Assembly: GCA_046726315.1 (NCBI GenBank)
Contig: JBKPAG010000004.1
Span: 60,364-124,363 of the forward strand
Reading direction: 5' to 3'
Length of the DNA stretch: 64,000 nt
Source of the DNA: JACVRX01 sp046726315
GTDB taxonomy: Bacteria; Actinomycetota; Actinomycetes; Jiangellales; Jiangellaceae
The notes under the pieces were generated by a model. It ran no database searches and had not been told where the DNA came from. It saw nothing but the letters and a program-made list of their open reading frames with translations. Below, in pieces: positions 36,791 to 46,178 of the stretch. Position numbers and translations under genes: made by a program. Every line of letters starts with the position of its first letter. Positions within the stretch are counted from its first letter, which is position 1.

Positions 36791-38043
36791 CGACCGAGCC
36801 GGAGCCGCGACCGACCGTCGCCCAGAACGCCTGGGGGCGGGTCGATGACCACGGCGACGTGTTCGTGCGGACCGGGGACGTGGAGCGGAAGATCGGGTCC
36901 TGGCAGGTGGGCGAGCCCGACCAGGCCCTCGCCTTCTTCGGCCGGAAGTATGACGACCTCGCCATCCAGGTCGATCTGCTCGAGCAGCGGCTGGAATCGG
37001 GAGCAGCCGCGCCCGACGAGACGCAAGGTGGGGTCCGCAAGCTACGTGAAGCGCTCGTCGATCCGCACGCGATCGGTGACCTCGCTCTGTTGTCGCAACG
37101 CCTGGACGCGATCGAAGAACAGGTAGCGCTCCGGCGCGCCGAACGCCGGGCTGAGCGCGCACAAGCGCTCGAGGTCGCCCGCCGCCGCAAGGAGGACATC
37201 GCCGGCCAGGCGGAGGCGATCGCAGAGAGAGACGATTGGCGTCACGGCGCCGACCGGCTCCGAACCCTGCTGGATGAGTGGAAGACCCTGCCTCGGCTCG
37301 ACCGTGCGACCGACGATCTGCTGTGGCGGCGCTTCTCCAGCGCTCGTACGCACTACACGCGGCGGCGGAAAACACACTTCGCCGAGGTCGCCGAGCGGCG
37401 GGACCAGGCCCGGGCGGTCAAGGAGGAGATCGTCGTCGAGGCAGAGTCGCTGGCCACGTCGACGGACTGGGGCCCGACGGCGCGACGATATCGGGACCTG
37501 ATGACCCGCTGGAAGGAAGCCGGTCCGGCCCCGAAACCGGCCGACGACGCCCTGTGGCGGCGCTTTCGGGCCGCGCAAGACATGTTCTTCGCCGCCCGGT
37601 CGGGTGACCTCAGCAAGCGCGACACCGAACAACAGACCAACCTCGAGGCCAAACAGGCCTTGCTCGCGGAGGCCGAGGCGCTGGTGCCGGTCACCGACTG
37701 GAAAGCAGCGCGGGCAACCCTTCGTTCCATCCACGAACGGTGGGAAACCGCGGGACATGTGCCGCGCGAGGTCATGCGGTCCATCGAAGGCCGGCTCCGC
37801 AGGGTCGAGGACGCGGTCCGCGCCGCCGAGCAGCGAGAGTGGCGGCGCACCAACCCGGAGGCTCGGGCCCGGGCGGAGTTGACCGTCGCCCAGCTCCGCG
37901 CCTCCATTGCCGACCTGGAGAGCCAGCTGGCCGAGCACGCCACGGCAGACCCCGAGAAGGCAAAGCAGGCAGAGGAAGCGCTCGTGGCTCGCAGGTCATG
38001 GCTGGAACAAGCCGAGCGCGCGCTCGACGAGTTCCGTGGCTAG
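36787..38043 (+). CDS. DUF349 coiled-coil protein
   Basis: A 418-residue, charged, helical protein made of repeated DUF349 units. Recurrent motifs (EWKTLPRLDRATDDLLWRRF, RWKEAGPAPKPADDALWRRF and RWETAGHVPREVMRSIEGRL) mark the repeats at about residues 165, 240 and 320. A helical C-terminus (AQLRASIADLESQLAEHATA) follows. The biochemical function is unknown. It is cotranscribed with the cyclophilin gene and ends tail-to-tail with relA, with the two coding regions overlapping by 4 bases. Confidence 0.88.
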   Translation: MTTEPEPRPTVAQNAWGRVDDHGDVFVRTGDVERKIGSWQVGEPDQALAFFGRKYDDLAIQVDLLEQRLESGAAAPDETQGGVRKLREALVDPHAIGDLALLSQRLDAIEEQVALRRAERRAERAQALEVARRRKEDIAGQAEAIAERDDWRHGADRLRTLLDEWKTLPRLDRATDDLLWRRFSSARTHYTRRRKTHFAEVAERRDQARAVKEEIVVEAESLATSTDWGPTARRYRDLMTRWKEAGPAPKPADDALWRRFRAAQDMFFAARSGDLSKRDTEQQTNLEAKQALLAEAEALVPVTDWKAARATLRSIHERWETAGHVPREVMRSIEGRLRRVEDAVRAAEQREWRRTNPEARARAELTVAQLRASIADLESQLAEHATADPEKAKQAEEALVARRSWLEQAERALDEFRG

Positions 38044-40346
38044 GGGGTGGAGCGGGGGCTGGTCAGGCGGTAGGCATCGAAGACGCCTTGGACGCTGCGG
38101 ACCGCCTTGAGCACGTGGCCAAGGTGCTTCGGGTCGCCCATCTCGAACGTGAACCGACTCTTGGCGATGCGGTCCGAGTTGGTCGTGACCGTGGCGGACA
38201 GGATGTTGACGTGCTGGTCGGACAACACCCGGGTGATGTCGGACAGCAGCCGGTTGCGGTCGAGGGCCTCGACCTGGATCGCGACCAGAAATAGGCTGTT
38301 GGCCGTCGGCGCCCACTCGACATCGATCATCCGGCCGTGCTCGCGCTGCAGTGACGCAACGTTGACGCAATCGCCTCGATGCACGGACACGCCTGATCCG
38401 CGGGTCACGAAACCGATGATTTCGTCACCCGGTACCGGCGTGCAGCAACGGGCCAGCTTGATCCACACGTCGCTCTCGCCCTTGACGACGACACCGGGAT
38501 CGCCTGGAGTCCGCCGCCGCGGTTTGGTGGCGGTCGCGGCCTCGGCGGCGTCGTCGCTGGTGCCCGCCTCCCCGCCGAGTGTCTGCACCAGCTTCTGCAC
38601 CACGCCCTGGGCGGACAGGTGACCCTCGCCGACGGCAGCGTAAAGAGCGGTGATGTCGGGGTATCGCAGCTCGGTGGCAACGACGGTCAGCGTTTCCTGG
38701 GACAACATGCGCTGTAAGGGCAGGTCTTGCTTGCGCATCGCCTTGGCGATGCTGTCCTTGCCGTTCTCGATCGCCTCTTCGCGTCGCTCCTTCGAGAACC
38801 ACTGTTTGATCTTGTTTCGGGCACGTGCGCTGGTGACGAACGTCAGCCAGTCCCGGCTCGGTCCGGCGCCGGTCGCCTTGGAGGTGAAGATCTCGACGAC
38901 GTCGCCGTTGTCGAGGGTCGACTCCAACGGCACCAGCCGGCCGTTCACCCGAGCGCCGATGCAGCGGTGACCGACCTCGGTGTGTACCGCGTATGCGAAG
39001 TCCACCGGTGTGGCCTGAGCCGGGAGGGCGACGACGTCGCCGCGCGGGGTGAAGACGTAGACCTCGTTCGTGGTGATCTCGAAGCGAAGCGATTCGAGGA
39101 ATTCGCCGGGATCCTCGGTCTCCTTCTGCCAGTCCAGCAGCTGGCGCAGCCAGGCCATGTCGCTTGGGCCGCGGGAGTCCGGATCGCCCGCGGTGAGCAG
39201 GCCACGGTCGACGTCGACCCCGGAGTTCGAGTCGGCCTTGTATTTCCAGTGTGCAGCGATGCCGTACTCAGCCCGGCGGTGCATGGCGAAGGTACGAATC
39301 TGCAGTTCGACCGGTTTACCGGCCGGGCCGATCACCGTCGTGTGCAGGGACTGGTACATGTTGAACTTCGGCATCGCGATGAAGTCCTTGAACCGCCCGG
39401 GAACCGGGTTCCACCTGGCGTGCACGATCCCCAGCACCGCGTAACAGTCGCGTACCGACTCCACCAGAATCCGGATGCCGACCAGGTCGTAGATGTCGGC
39501 GAAGTCGCGGCCGCGAACGATCATCTTCTGGTAGATCGAGTAGTAGTGCTTCGGCCGGCCGGTCACCGAGGCCTTGAGCTTCCCGCCGCGCAGGTCACCC
39601 TGGACCAGGTCGATCACCGACGCCAGGTATTCATCGCGCGACGGCGCCCGCTCGGCGACCAGCCGAACGATTTCGTCGTAGACCTTCGGGTGCAGGGTCC
39701 CGAAGGACAAATCCTCGAGCTCCCACTTGATGGTGTTCATACCCAACCGGTGTGCCAGCGGGGCGTAGATCTCGAGGGTTTCGCGGGCCTTGCGTCTGGC
39801 CGACTCCTTGGAGACGTAGCGCCAGGTGCGAGCATTGTGCAGCCGGTCGGCGAGCTTGATCACCAGGACCCTGATGTCCTTGGACATCGCGACGACCATC
39901 TTGCGGACCGTCTCGGACTGCGCCGCCTGGCCGTATTTGACCTTGTCCAGTTTGGTCACACCGTCGACAAGCATGGCGACCTCGGCACCGAACTCGTCAC
40001 GGACATCAGAGAGCTGGTAGTCGGTGTCCTCGACGGTGTCGTGCAGGAGCGCAGCCGCCAGGGTGGGCGGAGTCATGCCGAGTTCGGCCAGGATGGTCGT
40101 GACCGCGAGCGGGTGGGTGATGAACGGGTCGCCGCTTTTCCGTGTCTGACCTGCGTGCGCGCTGGCAGCGGCCTGGTAGGCGCGCTCGATCACGCCGAAG
40201 TCGGCCTTGGGATGGGTGGCGTGAACGATCCGGAACAGCGGCTCCAGGGCCGCATCGATCTGGTGGCGCTGGGCCGTCAGCCGGGCAAGCCTCGCTCGCA
40301 CGCGGACCGGTGTCGACGCGCTGGTGGGCAGAACATCCTCTGCCAC
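38040..40346 (-). CDS. relA: Bifunctional (p)ppGpp synthetase/hydrolase
   Basis: Makes and degrades (p)ppGpp in the stringent response. The 768 residues hold, in order, an HD hydrolase domain (LLHDTVEDT at about 101-109, with KLADRLHNART), the synthetase domain (RGRDFADIYDLVGIRILVES and FKDFIAMPKFNMYQSLHTTV), a TGS domain (EVYVFTPRGDVVALPAQATP), and C-terminal regions with an ACT domain (DRNRLLSDITRVLSDQHVNI). Both catalytic motifs are complete, as in the single Rel of most actinobacteria. It lies downstream of apt and converges on the DUF349 gene. Confidence 0.97.
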   Translation of the reverse strand: MAEDVLPTSASTPVRVRARLARLTAQRHQIDAALEPLFRIVHATHPKADFGVIERAYQAAASAHAGQTRKSGDPFITHPLAVTTILAELGMTPPTLAAALLHDTVEDTDYQLSDVRDEFGAEVAMLVDGVTKLDKVKYGQAAQSETVRKMVVAMSKDIRVLVIKLADRLHNARTWRYVSKESARRKARETLEIYAPLAHRLGMNTIKWELEDLSFGTLHPKVYDEIVRLVAERAPSRDEYLASVIDLVQGDLRGGKLKASVTGRPKHYYSIYQKMIVRGRDFADIYDLVGIRILVESVRDCYAVLGIVHARWNPVPGRFKDFIAMPKFNMYQSLHTTVIGPAGKPVELQIRTFAMHRRAEYGIAAHWKYKADSNSGVDVDRGLLTAGDPDSRGPSDMAWLRQLLDWQKETEDPGEFLESLRFEITTNEVYVFTPRGDVVALPAQATPVDFAYAVHTEVGHRCIGARVNGRLVPLESTLDNGDVVEIFTSKATGAGPSRDWLTFVTSARARNKIKQWFSKERREEAIENGKDSIAKAMRKQDLPLQRMLSQETLTVVATELRYPDITALYAAVGEGHLSAQGVVQKLVQTLGGEAGTSDDAAEAATATKPRRRTPGDPGVVVKGESDVWIKLARCCTPVPGDEIIGFVTRGSGVSVHRGDCVNVASLQREHGRMIDVEWAPTANSLFLVAIQVEALDRNRLLSDITRVLSDQHVNILSATVTTNSDRIAKSRFTFEMGDPKHLGHVLKAVRSVQGVFDAYRLTSPRSTP

Positions 40347-40432
40347 GGGCCTCCTCGCGGCGTGCCAAGCAATTCCACGGGCGTACGCAGGGGCGGACCC
40401 CCTCGTGTCAGTCTACGGGCCGGGCGCCGAGG

Positions 40433-41002
40433 TCAGACGCGTAGCAACGCCCGCAGGTCCAGCCCACCGAGCCGGTCGCGAGCAGACAGGAAGCCAAGCT
40501 CCATCAGCACAGTGACGGCAACGACCTCCGCGCCGGCCCCGGTGACGAGCCCGACGGCGGCTTCCACTGTGCCACCGGTGGCGAGAACATCGTCGACGAT
40601 GAGCACCCGGTCGCCAGCGGTGAACGCGTCATCGTGGACCTCGATGGTGGCCTGCCCGTACTCGAGGGCATAGCTGGCCGAACGGGTGCGGAACGGCAGC
40701 TTTCCCTGCTTGCGAATCGGAACCAGCCCTACGCCCAGCACGTGCGCGACGGGTGCGGCCAATATGAACCCGCGGGCCTCGATTCCCACCACTGTGTCGA
40801 CCCGCGGGGCGCCGGCCTCGTCGAAGCCGGTAGCGGCAAGCGCGGCAATCACGATGGCAAACGCGTGGTGGTCGAGAAGCAACGGCGTGATGTCCTTGAA
40901 AACCACGCCGGGTTCGGGCCAGTCCGGGATGTCCCGGATGCGCGTGAGCAGGTGCTCGCGGTCGGCGACGGCGAGCACGCCTCCGTCGCCCAGGCCCGTC
41001 AC
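40433..41002 (-). CDS. apt: Adenine phosphoribosyltransferase
   Basis: Salvages adenine to AMP using PRPP. I place the start at GTG 41002, eleven bases after the secF stop, giving 189 residues. The ribosome binding site is weak and a GTG further in is possible. Signatures are IPDWPEPGVVFKDITPLL, VVGIEARGFILAAPVAHVLG, RKQGKLPF, and the PRPP loop RVLIVDDVLATGGT. The order secF-apt-relA is typical of actinobacteria. The open frame upstream overlaps secF and is not used. Confidence 0.93.
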   Translation of the reverse strand: MTGLGDGGVLAVADREHLLTRIRDIPDWPEPGVVFKDITPLLLDHHAFAIVIAALAATGFDEAGAPRVDTVVGIEARGFILAAPVAHVLGVGLVPIRKQGKLPFRTRSASYALEYGQATIEVHDDAFTAGDRVLIVDDVLATGGTVEAAVGLVTGAGAEVVAVTVLMELGFLSARDRLGGLDLRALLRV

Positions 41003-41012
41003 CTGATGGAGG

Positions 41013-42164
41013 TTATCGCGCCGGACGCCCGTTGCCGCTGCGGCGCTTCGAGCGCGTCTGTCGCTGCGGCTGCCGACGCTCTCCGCTTTCGGACACCTGC
41101 ACGCGCCGACCCGGCGCGGCAACCGCTGCTGTGGTGACGGCGCCCTCCACAGCCTCAGCCTGATGCGGCGACTTGGCGGCCCGCCTGGCCTCGACCCGAC
41201 GGGCCAGCGCTGCCAACGTCGGTTCCCGGCCCTTGAAGTCGACCAGCAATGGCGTGGCGATGAAGATCGACGAGTAGGTGCCGATCGCGACACCGACGAA
41301 AAGCGCGAGCGCGAGGTCCTTCAGGGTGCCGGCGCCGAGCAGGCCGGCACCGACGAACAGGATCGAGCCGATCGGCAGCAACGCGATGATGACCGTGTTG
41401 ATCGAGCGCATCAGGGTTTGGTTGAGACCGAGGTTTGCCGCCTCCGCATACGTGTACTGGTTCTGCGCCGTGATGCCCTTGGTGTTCTCGCGCACCTTGT
41501 CGAAGATCACGACCGTGTCGTAGAGCGAATACCCCAGGATCGTCAGGAAGCCGATGACGGTCGCGGGTGTGACGTCGAAACCGATCAGCGCGTAGATACC
41601 GACCGTGGCGACGATGTCGTGGACCAAGGCGACCAATGCGGCCGCGGCCATCTTCCACTCGTAGACGATCGCCAGGAAGATGCCGACGGCAACGATGAAG
41701 AACGCCAGCCCGATCAACGCCTGGCGCGTGATCTGGGCGCCCCAGGAGGGACCGATCACCTGGGCGGTGATCTCCTCCGACGGTATGTCGAGCTCCGCCG
41801 CGACGGCATCGCGGACTGTTGTCGTCTCCTCCGGCGTCAGGCTGCCGGTCTGGACGCGGACACTCTCGTCGTTCGCCACGACGACCCGAGGCTCGGCCGC
41901 GTCGCCGATCCCCGTGGCGATGACCGCGTCGCGGACATCGCCGACCATGGAGTCCGTGGTCTGTTCGATCCGGGCAGTCAACTCGGCTCCGCCGGTGAAC
42001 TCGATGCCGAGGTGGAGCCCGCGGAACACCAGAGCGCCGATGGCCACCACCAGCAGTACGGCGCTCGCCGTGTACCACCACTTTGCGTGCGCAACGATCG
42101 GCAGCGACGTCTCGCCGCTGTAGAGGCGGCTGCCGAGGGATTTCCGGCGCGTCGACTCGGTCAT
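41013..42164 (-). CDS. secF: Protein translocase subunit SecF
   Basis: RND-type membrane partner of SecD that uses the proton gradient to complete Sec export. The 383 residues include a first membrane helix, the periplasmic-type P1 domain (HLGIEFTGGAELTARIEQTT), and five further helices. TILGYSLYDTVVIFDKVREN is the SecF signature around residues 200-220. The C-terminal tail is long and basic (RRQPQRQTRSKRRSGNGRPA). It overlaps the secD end by 4 bases. Confidence 0.95.
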   Translation of the reverse strand: MTESTRRKSLGSRLYSGETSLPIVAHAKWWYTASAVLLVVAIGALVFRGLHLGIEFTGGAELTARIEQTTDSMVGDVRDAVIATGIGDAAEPRVVVANDESVRVQTGSLTPEETTTVRDAVAAELDIPSEEITAQVIGPSWGAQITRQALIGLAFFIVAVGIFLAIVYEWKMAAAALVALVHDIVATVGIYALIGFDVTPATVIGFLTILGYSLYDTVVIFDKVRENTKGITAQNQYTYAEAANLGLNQTLMRSINTVIIALLPIGSILFVGAGLLGAGTLKDLALALFVGVAIGTYSSIFIATPLLVDFKGREPTLAALARRVEARRAAKSPHQAEAVEGAVTTAAVAAPGRRVQVSESGERRQPQRQTRSKRRSGNGRPAR

Positions 42165-43882
42165 CGACTGGCCTCCCTCGCGACTGGTGCAGTAGCCGGC
42201 CGGCGCCCTGCGAGCCGGCCGGTCCGGGACGGCGCGCCGAGGCGCTCAGGATCGAGCCCGGACCACGGGTGGCCGGCTCCGAAGAACCGGCTGCGCGCCA
42301 GGATGGTGACGATTGGTTTCGTGAACAGGAAGACCACGACGAGGTCGACGATGGTCGTCAGGCCGAGAGCGAATGCGAAACCGCGCACGTTGGCGACCGA
42401 GAACACGTAGAGGAAGAAGGCCGCGAATAGCGACACTGCATCGCTTGCCAGCACCGTGCGGCGCGCCCGCGCCCATCCGGTTTCGACGGACATCCGGACG
42501 CTGCGCCCCTCACGAATCTCGTCGCGGACCCGCTCGAAGAACACGACGAACGAGTCAGCCGTAATACCGATCGAGACGATGATCCCCGCCATGCCGGCGA
42601 TGGTGAGCGTGAAGCCGATCGCCTGGCCGAGCAGCACGATGGCCGCATAGGTGATGAGGCCGGCGACAACCAAGCTCGCGAAGACCACCAGCCCGAGGGC
42701 TCGGTAGTAGAACAGCGAATAAATGAGCACGAGACCGAGCCCGATCAGCCCGGCAAGCAGGCCGGCCTTGAGCTGGGTCTCGCCCAGAGTTGGCGTCACC
42801 GTGGACAGGTCGCTGGTCTCGAACGACAAGGGCAGTGCGCCGTAGTTCAGCACGGTGGCGAGCGCCTGAGCCTCGGCCTGGGTGAACGAGCCGGAGATCT
42901 GCGCCTGGCCGCCTGGGATCGGCTCGTTGACGGTGGGGTAGGTGACGACCTTGCCGTCGAGGACAATCGCGAAGGCGTTGTTCGGGAAGGTTTGGCCGGC
43001 CAGCTTCTGCGTCGACTTGAAGAACTTGTCCGCGCCCTCGTCGGTAAAATCGAGGTTGACGACGAACGCAACGTCGCCTTGCGGGATGCCCGCGGTGGCA
43101 CTGTCGACATCGGTTCCGACGACGTCGGCGGGACCGAGCAGGAACCGGTTGGCGCCGTCTTCGTCGCAGGTGTACAGCGATTTGGCGGGATCGTCGAGCG
43201 AACCCTCCGCCAGCGCAGCGCAGTCCAGTGCCGCGAGCTGCGCCTGTTCCTCCGCGCTGGGCGGGCCCTCGCCGGCTGGTGGTTGCTCCGGTGTGGCCGG
43301 CGTGGTCGCGGTCGCTGACGGCGACGGAGTCGGCGATGGGCTCGGCGTCTCCGCCGGCTGACCTAGCAGGCCCTCGGTCAGCGCCCGGCCGGCGGCGGGG
43401 CTCGTGGCCGGTTCGGGGCTGGTGGGCGCTGGCGTAGCGGACGCAGTTGATCCCGGTGTCGGAGTGGCGGTGTCGCTGGGTGTCGGAGCCGGTGCCGGGC
43501 TGCCGCCGGGGATCACGGCGCGCACCGGTCGGAACCGCAGTTCGGCGGTCTGGCCGACCAGTCGGACCAACTCGTCCTCGCCGACCCCGGGTACCTGGAC
43601 CACGATGTTCGTGGCCCCTTGGGTGGTGATCTCGGCCTCGGCGACGCCGCTGCCGTTGACCCGGGAACGGATGATGTCCAGCGCCTGACGCATGCTCTCC
43701 GGGGTCGGGTCGCTGCCGTCGGGCGTGGTGGCCGACAACGTCACGCTGGTGCCACCCCGCAGGTCGAGGCCGAGCCGTGGGGTCCACTCACCGAGCAGCG
43801 CCATGGTGCCGTACATCACGGCCAACAACAGCGCGAGCACGCCCAGCGAACGCCATGGGCGTGGCGCGTTGGTGGCTACCAC
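42161..43882 (-). CDS. secD: Protein translocase subunit SecD
   Basis: The 573-residue partner of SecF. After the first helix it has the RND signature RLGLDLRGGTSVTLSA (about residues 36-51) and the P1 head domain. That domain is interrupted by a Pro/Thr/Ser-rich linker of roughly 80 residues (about 130-210, e.g. TPSDTATPTPGSTASATPAP). The C-terminal helices hold GITADSFVVFFERVRDEIRE. Linkers of this kind are common in actinobacterial SecD. yajC lies 103 bases upstream and secF overlaps downstream. Confidence 0.96.
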   Translation of the reverse strand: MVATNAPRPWRSLGVLALLLAVMYGTMALLGEWTPRLGLDLRGGTSVTLSATTPDGSDPTPESMRQALDIIRSRVNGSGVAEAEITTQGATNIVVQVPGVGEDELVRLVGQTAELRFRPVRAVIPGGSPAPAPTPSDTATPTPGSTASATPAPTSPEPATSPAAGRALTEGLLGQPAETPSPSPTPSPSATATTPATPEQPPAGEGPPSAEEQAQLAALDCAALAEGSLDDPAKSLYTCDEDGANRFLLGPADVVGTDVDSATAGIPQGDVAFVVNLDFTDEGADKFFKSTQKLAGQTFPNNAFAIVLDGKVVTYPTVNEPIPGGQAQISGSFTQAEAQALATVLNYGALPLSFETSDLSTVTPTLGETQLKAGLLAGLIGLGLVLIYSLFYYRALGLVVFASLVVAGLITYAAIVLLGQAIGFTLTIAGMAGIIVSIGITADSFVVFFERVRDEIREGRSVRMSVETGWARARRTVLASDAVSLFAAFFLYVFSVANVRGFAFALGLTTIVDLVVVFLFTKPIVTILARSRFFGAGHPWSGLDPERLGAPSRTGRLAGRRPATAPVAREASR

Positions 43883-43985
43883 GGTCGGTTGGTCTCCTTC
43901 TCGTCACCGCAACGGTGCGGCGCCTGCTCGTTGGATTGCGGCCGCTGCACGCGGTGGGTCAGTCCCCGCTCTCGAACGATTGGCC

Positions 43986-44378
43986 TCAGGGCGAAGTGCC
44001 CGGACTGTCGTCCCTTTTCGAGCGGTCCGTCGTTGGTCGAATCGGCGCGTCGTCGATCACCGTCTCGGCGACCGGCTCCGGGACCGAATCGTCGGTAACC
44101 GGTGCTGCCGGCGCTGCTGTGTCGTCGGGTAGCACCCGCACGATGGCCCGCCGGACGTACCGGTTGGTCACGCCGGGTGCGACCTCCAGCACGATCTCGT
44201 CGGCCTCGACGGCGACGATGGTTCCAATGAGTCCCGACCCGGTCATGACTCGAGCGCCGGGAGCGAGGGCGGACTGAAGCTGCGCGATCTCCCGACGTTG
44301 CTTCTGTTGTGGCCGAATCAGAATGAACCAGAAAACGGCGACCAGCAGGATCGGCAGAAGCAATGTCGTGGGGTCCAT
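43986..44378 (-). CDS. yajC: Preprotein translocase subunit YajC
   Basis: Small accessory protein of SecDF. The ATG at 44378 (MDPTTLLLPILLVAVFWFIL) gives 130 residues. It has one N-terminal membrane helix, the hallmark IRPQQKQRREI, an SH3-like soluble domain (GARVMTGSGLIGTIVAVEAD) and an acidic Pro-rich tail. The longer open frame upstream reaches into ruvB and has no YajC sequence. Confidence 0.93.
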   Translation of the reverse strand: MDPTTLLLPILLVAVFWFILIRPQQKQRREIAQLQSALAPGARVMTGSGLIGTIVAVEADEIVLEVAPGVTNRYVRRAIVRVLPDDTAAPAAPVTDDSVPEPVAETVIDDAPIRPTTDRSKRDDSPGTSP

Positions 44379-44457
44379 GAGGTGCGGTGCGTCCTTCCGG
44401 TGTGCTGGTTCGGCAGCCATAATGAGGTACGGCTGCCGACGCGGCCGTCTGGGCAGT

Positions 44458-45564
44458 TTAGTCCCCGGTACCTGTGAACAGGTCAAGCTCCCCGTCGTCA
44501 GGGCCCGGACGGGCGAATGGCGACCGCGGCGGCACCGCCAGACCGATGTGCCGCCATGCGCCTGGAGTAGCCACGCGGCCACGGGGGGTGCGGGCCAGCA
44601 AGCCGGCCCGGACCAGGAACGGCTCGGCAACCTCCTCGACCGTCTCCCGCTCTTCGCCGAGCGCCATGGACAGGGTGCCAACGCCCACAGGACCCCCGCT
44701 GAACCGACGGCACAGCACCTCGAGCAGCGCCCGGTCCAGCCGGTCAAGACCGAGCTCGTCGACCTCGTATACCGCGAGGGCTGCCCTGGCCACGGCGCCG
44801 GTCACGACGCCGTCGGCACGGACCTCGGCGAAGTCGCGCACCCGGCGGAGCAGCCGGTTGGCGATGCGCGGAGTCCCACGCGAGCGCGTCGCGATCTCGC
44901 GCACACCGTCACGGCGAAGGCTGACCCCGAGCAGGCGGCCCGAGCGCACCAGCACCTGCTCGAGTTCGGCGGGCTCGTAAAGCTCCAGCTGCCCGGTGAA
45001 GCCGAACCGATCGCGCAGCGGACCCGGCAGCAGCCCGGTTCGGGTGGTGGCACCGACCAACGTGAACGGTGGCAGATCCAGCGGAATGGCGGTCGCGCCC
45101 GGGCCCTTTCCGACAATTACGTCGACGCGGAAGTCCTCCATCGCCGTGTAGAGCATCTCCTCGGCCGGGCGGGCCATGCGGTGAATCTCGTCGAAGAACA
45201 GCACATCGCCCTCGCAGACTGAGGACAGGATCGCCGCCAGATCCCCGGCATGCTGCACGGCAGGCCCACTGGTGATCCGCAACGGCGCTTCCATCTCGGC
45301 GGCGATGATCATCGCCATGGTGGTTTTCCCGAGGCCCGGCGGACCGCACAGCAGTACGTGGTCGGCGACCCTCCGGCGGGCCCGGGCCGCTTCGAGCATG
45401 AGCGACACTTGCTCGCGCAGCCGCTCCTGGCCGATGAACTCGGCCAGCGTGTGAGGGCGCAACGCCGCCTCGATGGTGCGTTCGTCGCCGTCGGCGTCCG
45501 GCGCAACCAGGCGAGCCACCCCGTCGCCCACCTCCTTGTTGACACCCGCCGAGTCGGCGCTCAT
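44458..45564 (-). CDS. ruvB: Holliday-junction branch-migration ATPase RuvB
   Basis: Hexameric motor that drives branch migration with RuvA. The 368 residues have RPHTLAEFIGQERLREQVSL, Walker A LLCGPPGLGKTTMAMIIA, Walker B VLFFDEIHRM, sensor 1 LVGATTRTGLL, and the winged-helix domain with FSGGPVGVGTLSMALGEERE and LARTPRGRVATPGAWRHIGL. It overlaps ruvA by 4 bases. It shares the LexA-controlled transcript that starts at ruvC. Confidence 0.97.
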   Translation of the reverse strand: MSADSAGVNKEVGDGVARLVAPDADGDERTIEAALRPHTLAEFIGQERLREQVSLMLEAARARRRVADHVLLCGPPGLGKTTMAMIIAAEMEAPLRITSGPAVQHAGDLAAILSSVCEGDVLFFDEIHRMARPAEEMLYTAMEDFRVDVIVGKGPGATAIPLDLPPFTLVGATTRTGLLPGPLRDRFGFTGQLELYEPAELEQVLVRSGRLLGVSLRRDGVREIATRSRGTPRIANRLLRRVRDFAEVRADGVVTGAVARAALAVYEVDELGLDRLDRALLEVLCRRFSGGPVGVGTLSMALGEERETVEEVAEPFLVRAGLLARTPRGRVATPGAWRHIGLAVPPRSPFARPGPDDGELDLFTGTGD

Positions 45565-46178
45565 GACCGGGCCAGTGTTCGAAGGGCCGCTTTGAGCAGG
45601 AGAGAGATGTCCGCGGCGTCAACACCGTCGCCCACCAGCGGGGAGACGTGCTCAATCGCTGAATCCGCTTCCCGGCCGGTCCAGCCGAGGCCCATCAGCG
45701 CGGCATGCACCTGGCCCTGCCAGCCGTCAGCGCGCGGATGATGCGCCCCGGATGGTGTGCCGTGGGGTTGGCCGGTGGGCGGACCGAGCTTGTCGGCAAG
45801 CTCGACGACGATGCGCTGAGCGCCCTTCTTTCCGATCCCAGGTACCCGGGTGAGGGCGACCAAATCCTCGGTGGCCACGGCCCGCCGCAGCTCGTCGGGG
45901 GCGTGGACAGCCAGCATGGCCTGGGCCAGCCGCGGTCCGATTCCGCTGGCCGTCTGAAGCAGCTCGAACACGTGCCGCTCGTCTTCGTCGGCGAAACCGA
46001 AGAGGGTGAGTGACTCCTCGCGGACGATCAAGCTCGCTGGCAGTTGCGCGTCGTCACCCACCCGTAGAGCCGCAGCCGTTGACGGCGTGCACTGCAGTAT
46101 GAGGCCGATGCCACCGACGTCGACCACCACCTCGCCCGGCTGCGACGCCGCCACTCGCCCGCGCACGAACGCGATCAT
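45561..46178 (-). CDS. ruvA: Holliday-junction binding protein RuvA
   Basis: Tetrameric DNA-binding partner of RuvB. The 205 residues comprise an N-terminal OB domain (MIAFVRGRVAASQPGEVVVD), two helix-hairpin-helix motifs (TASGIGPRLAQAMLAV and RVPGIGKKGAQRIVVEL), an acidic-type linker with DKLGPPTGQPHGTPSGAHHP, and the C-terminal RuvB-binding domain. It overlaps ruvC and ruvB by 4 bases each. Confidence 0.96.
   Translation of the reverse strand: MIAFVRGRVAASQPGEVVVDVGGIGLILQCTPSTAAALRVGDDAQLPASLIVREESLTLFGFADEDERHVFELLQTASGIGPRLAQAMLAVHAPDELRRAVATEDLVALTRVPGIGKKGAQRIVVELADKLGPPTGQPHGTPSGAHHPRADGWQGQVHAALMGLGWTGREADSAIEHVSPLVGDGVDAADISLLLKAALRTLARS

Noticed and set aside
38727..40673. 648-codon plus-strand open frame
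   Set aside because: Complete shadow of relA on the other strand. Composition is typical of antisense GC-rich frames and it has no recognisable domains.
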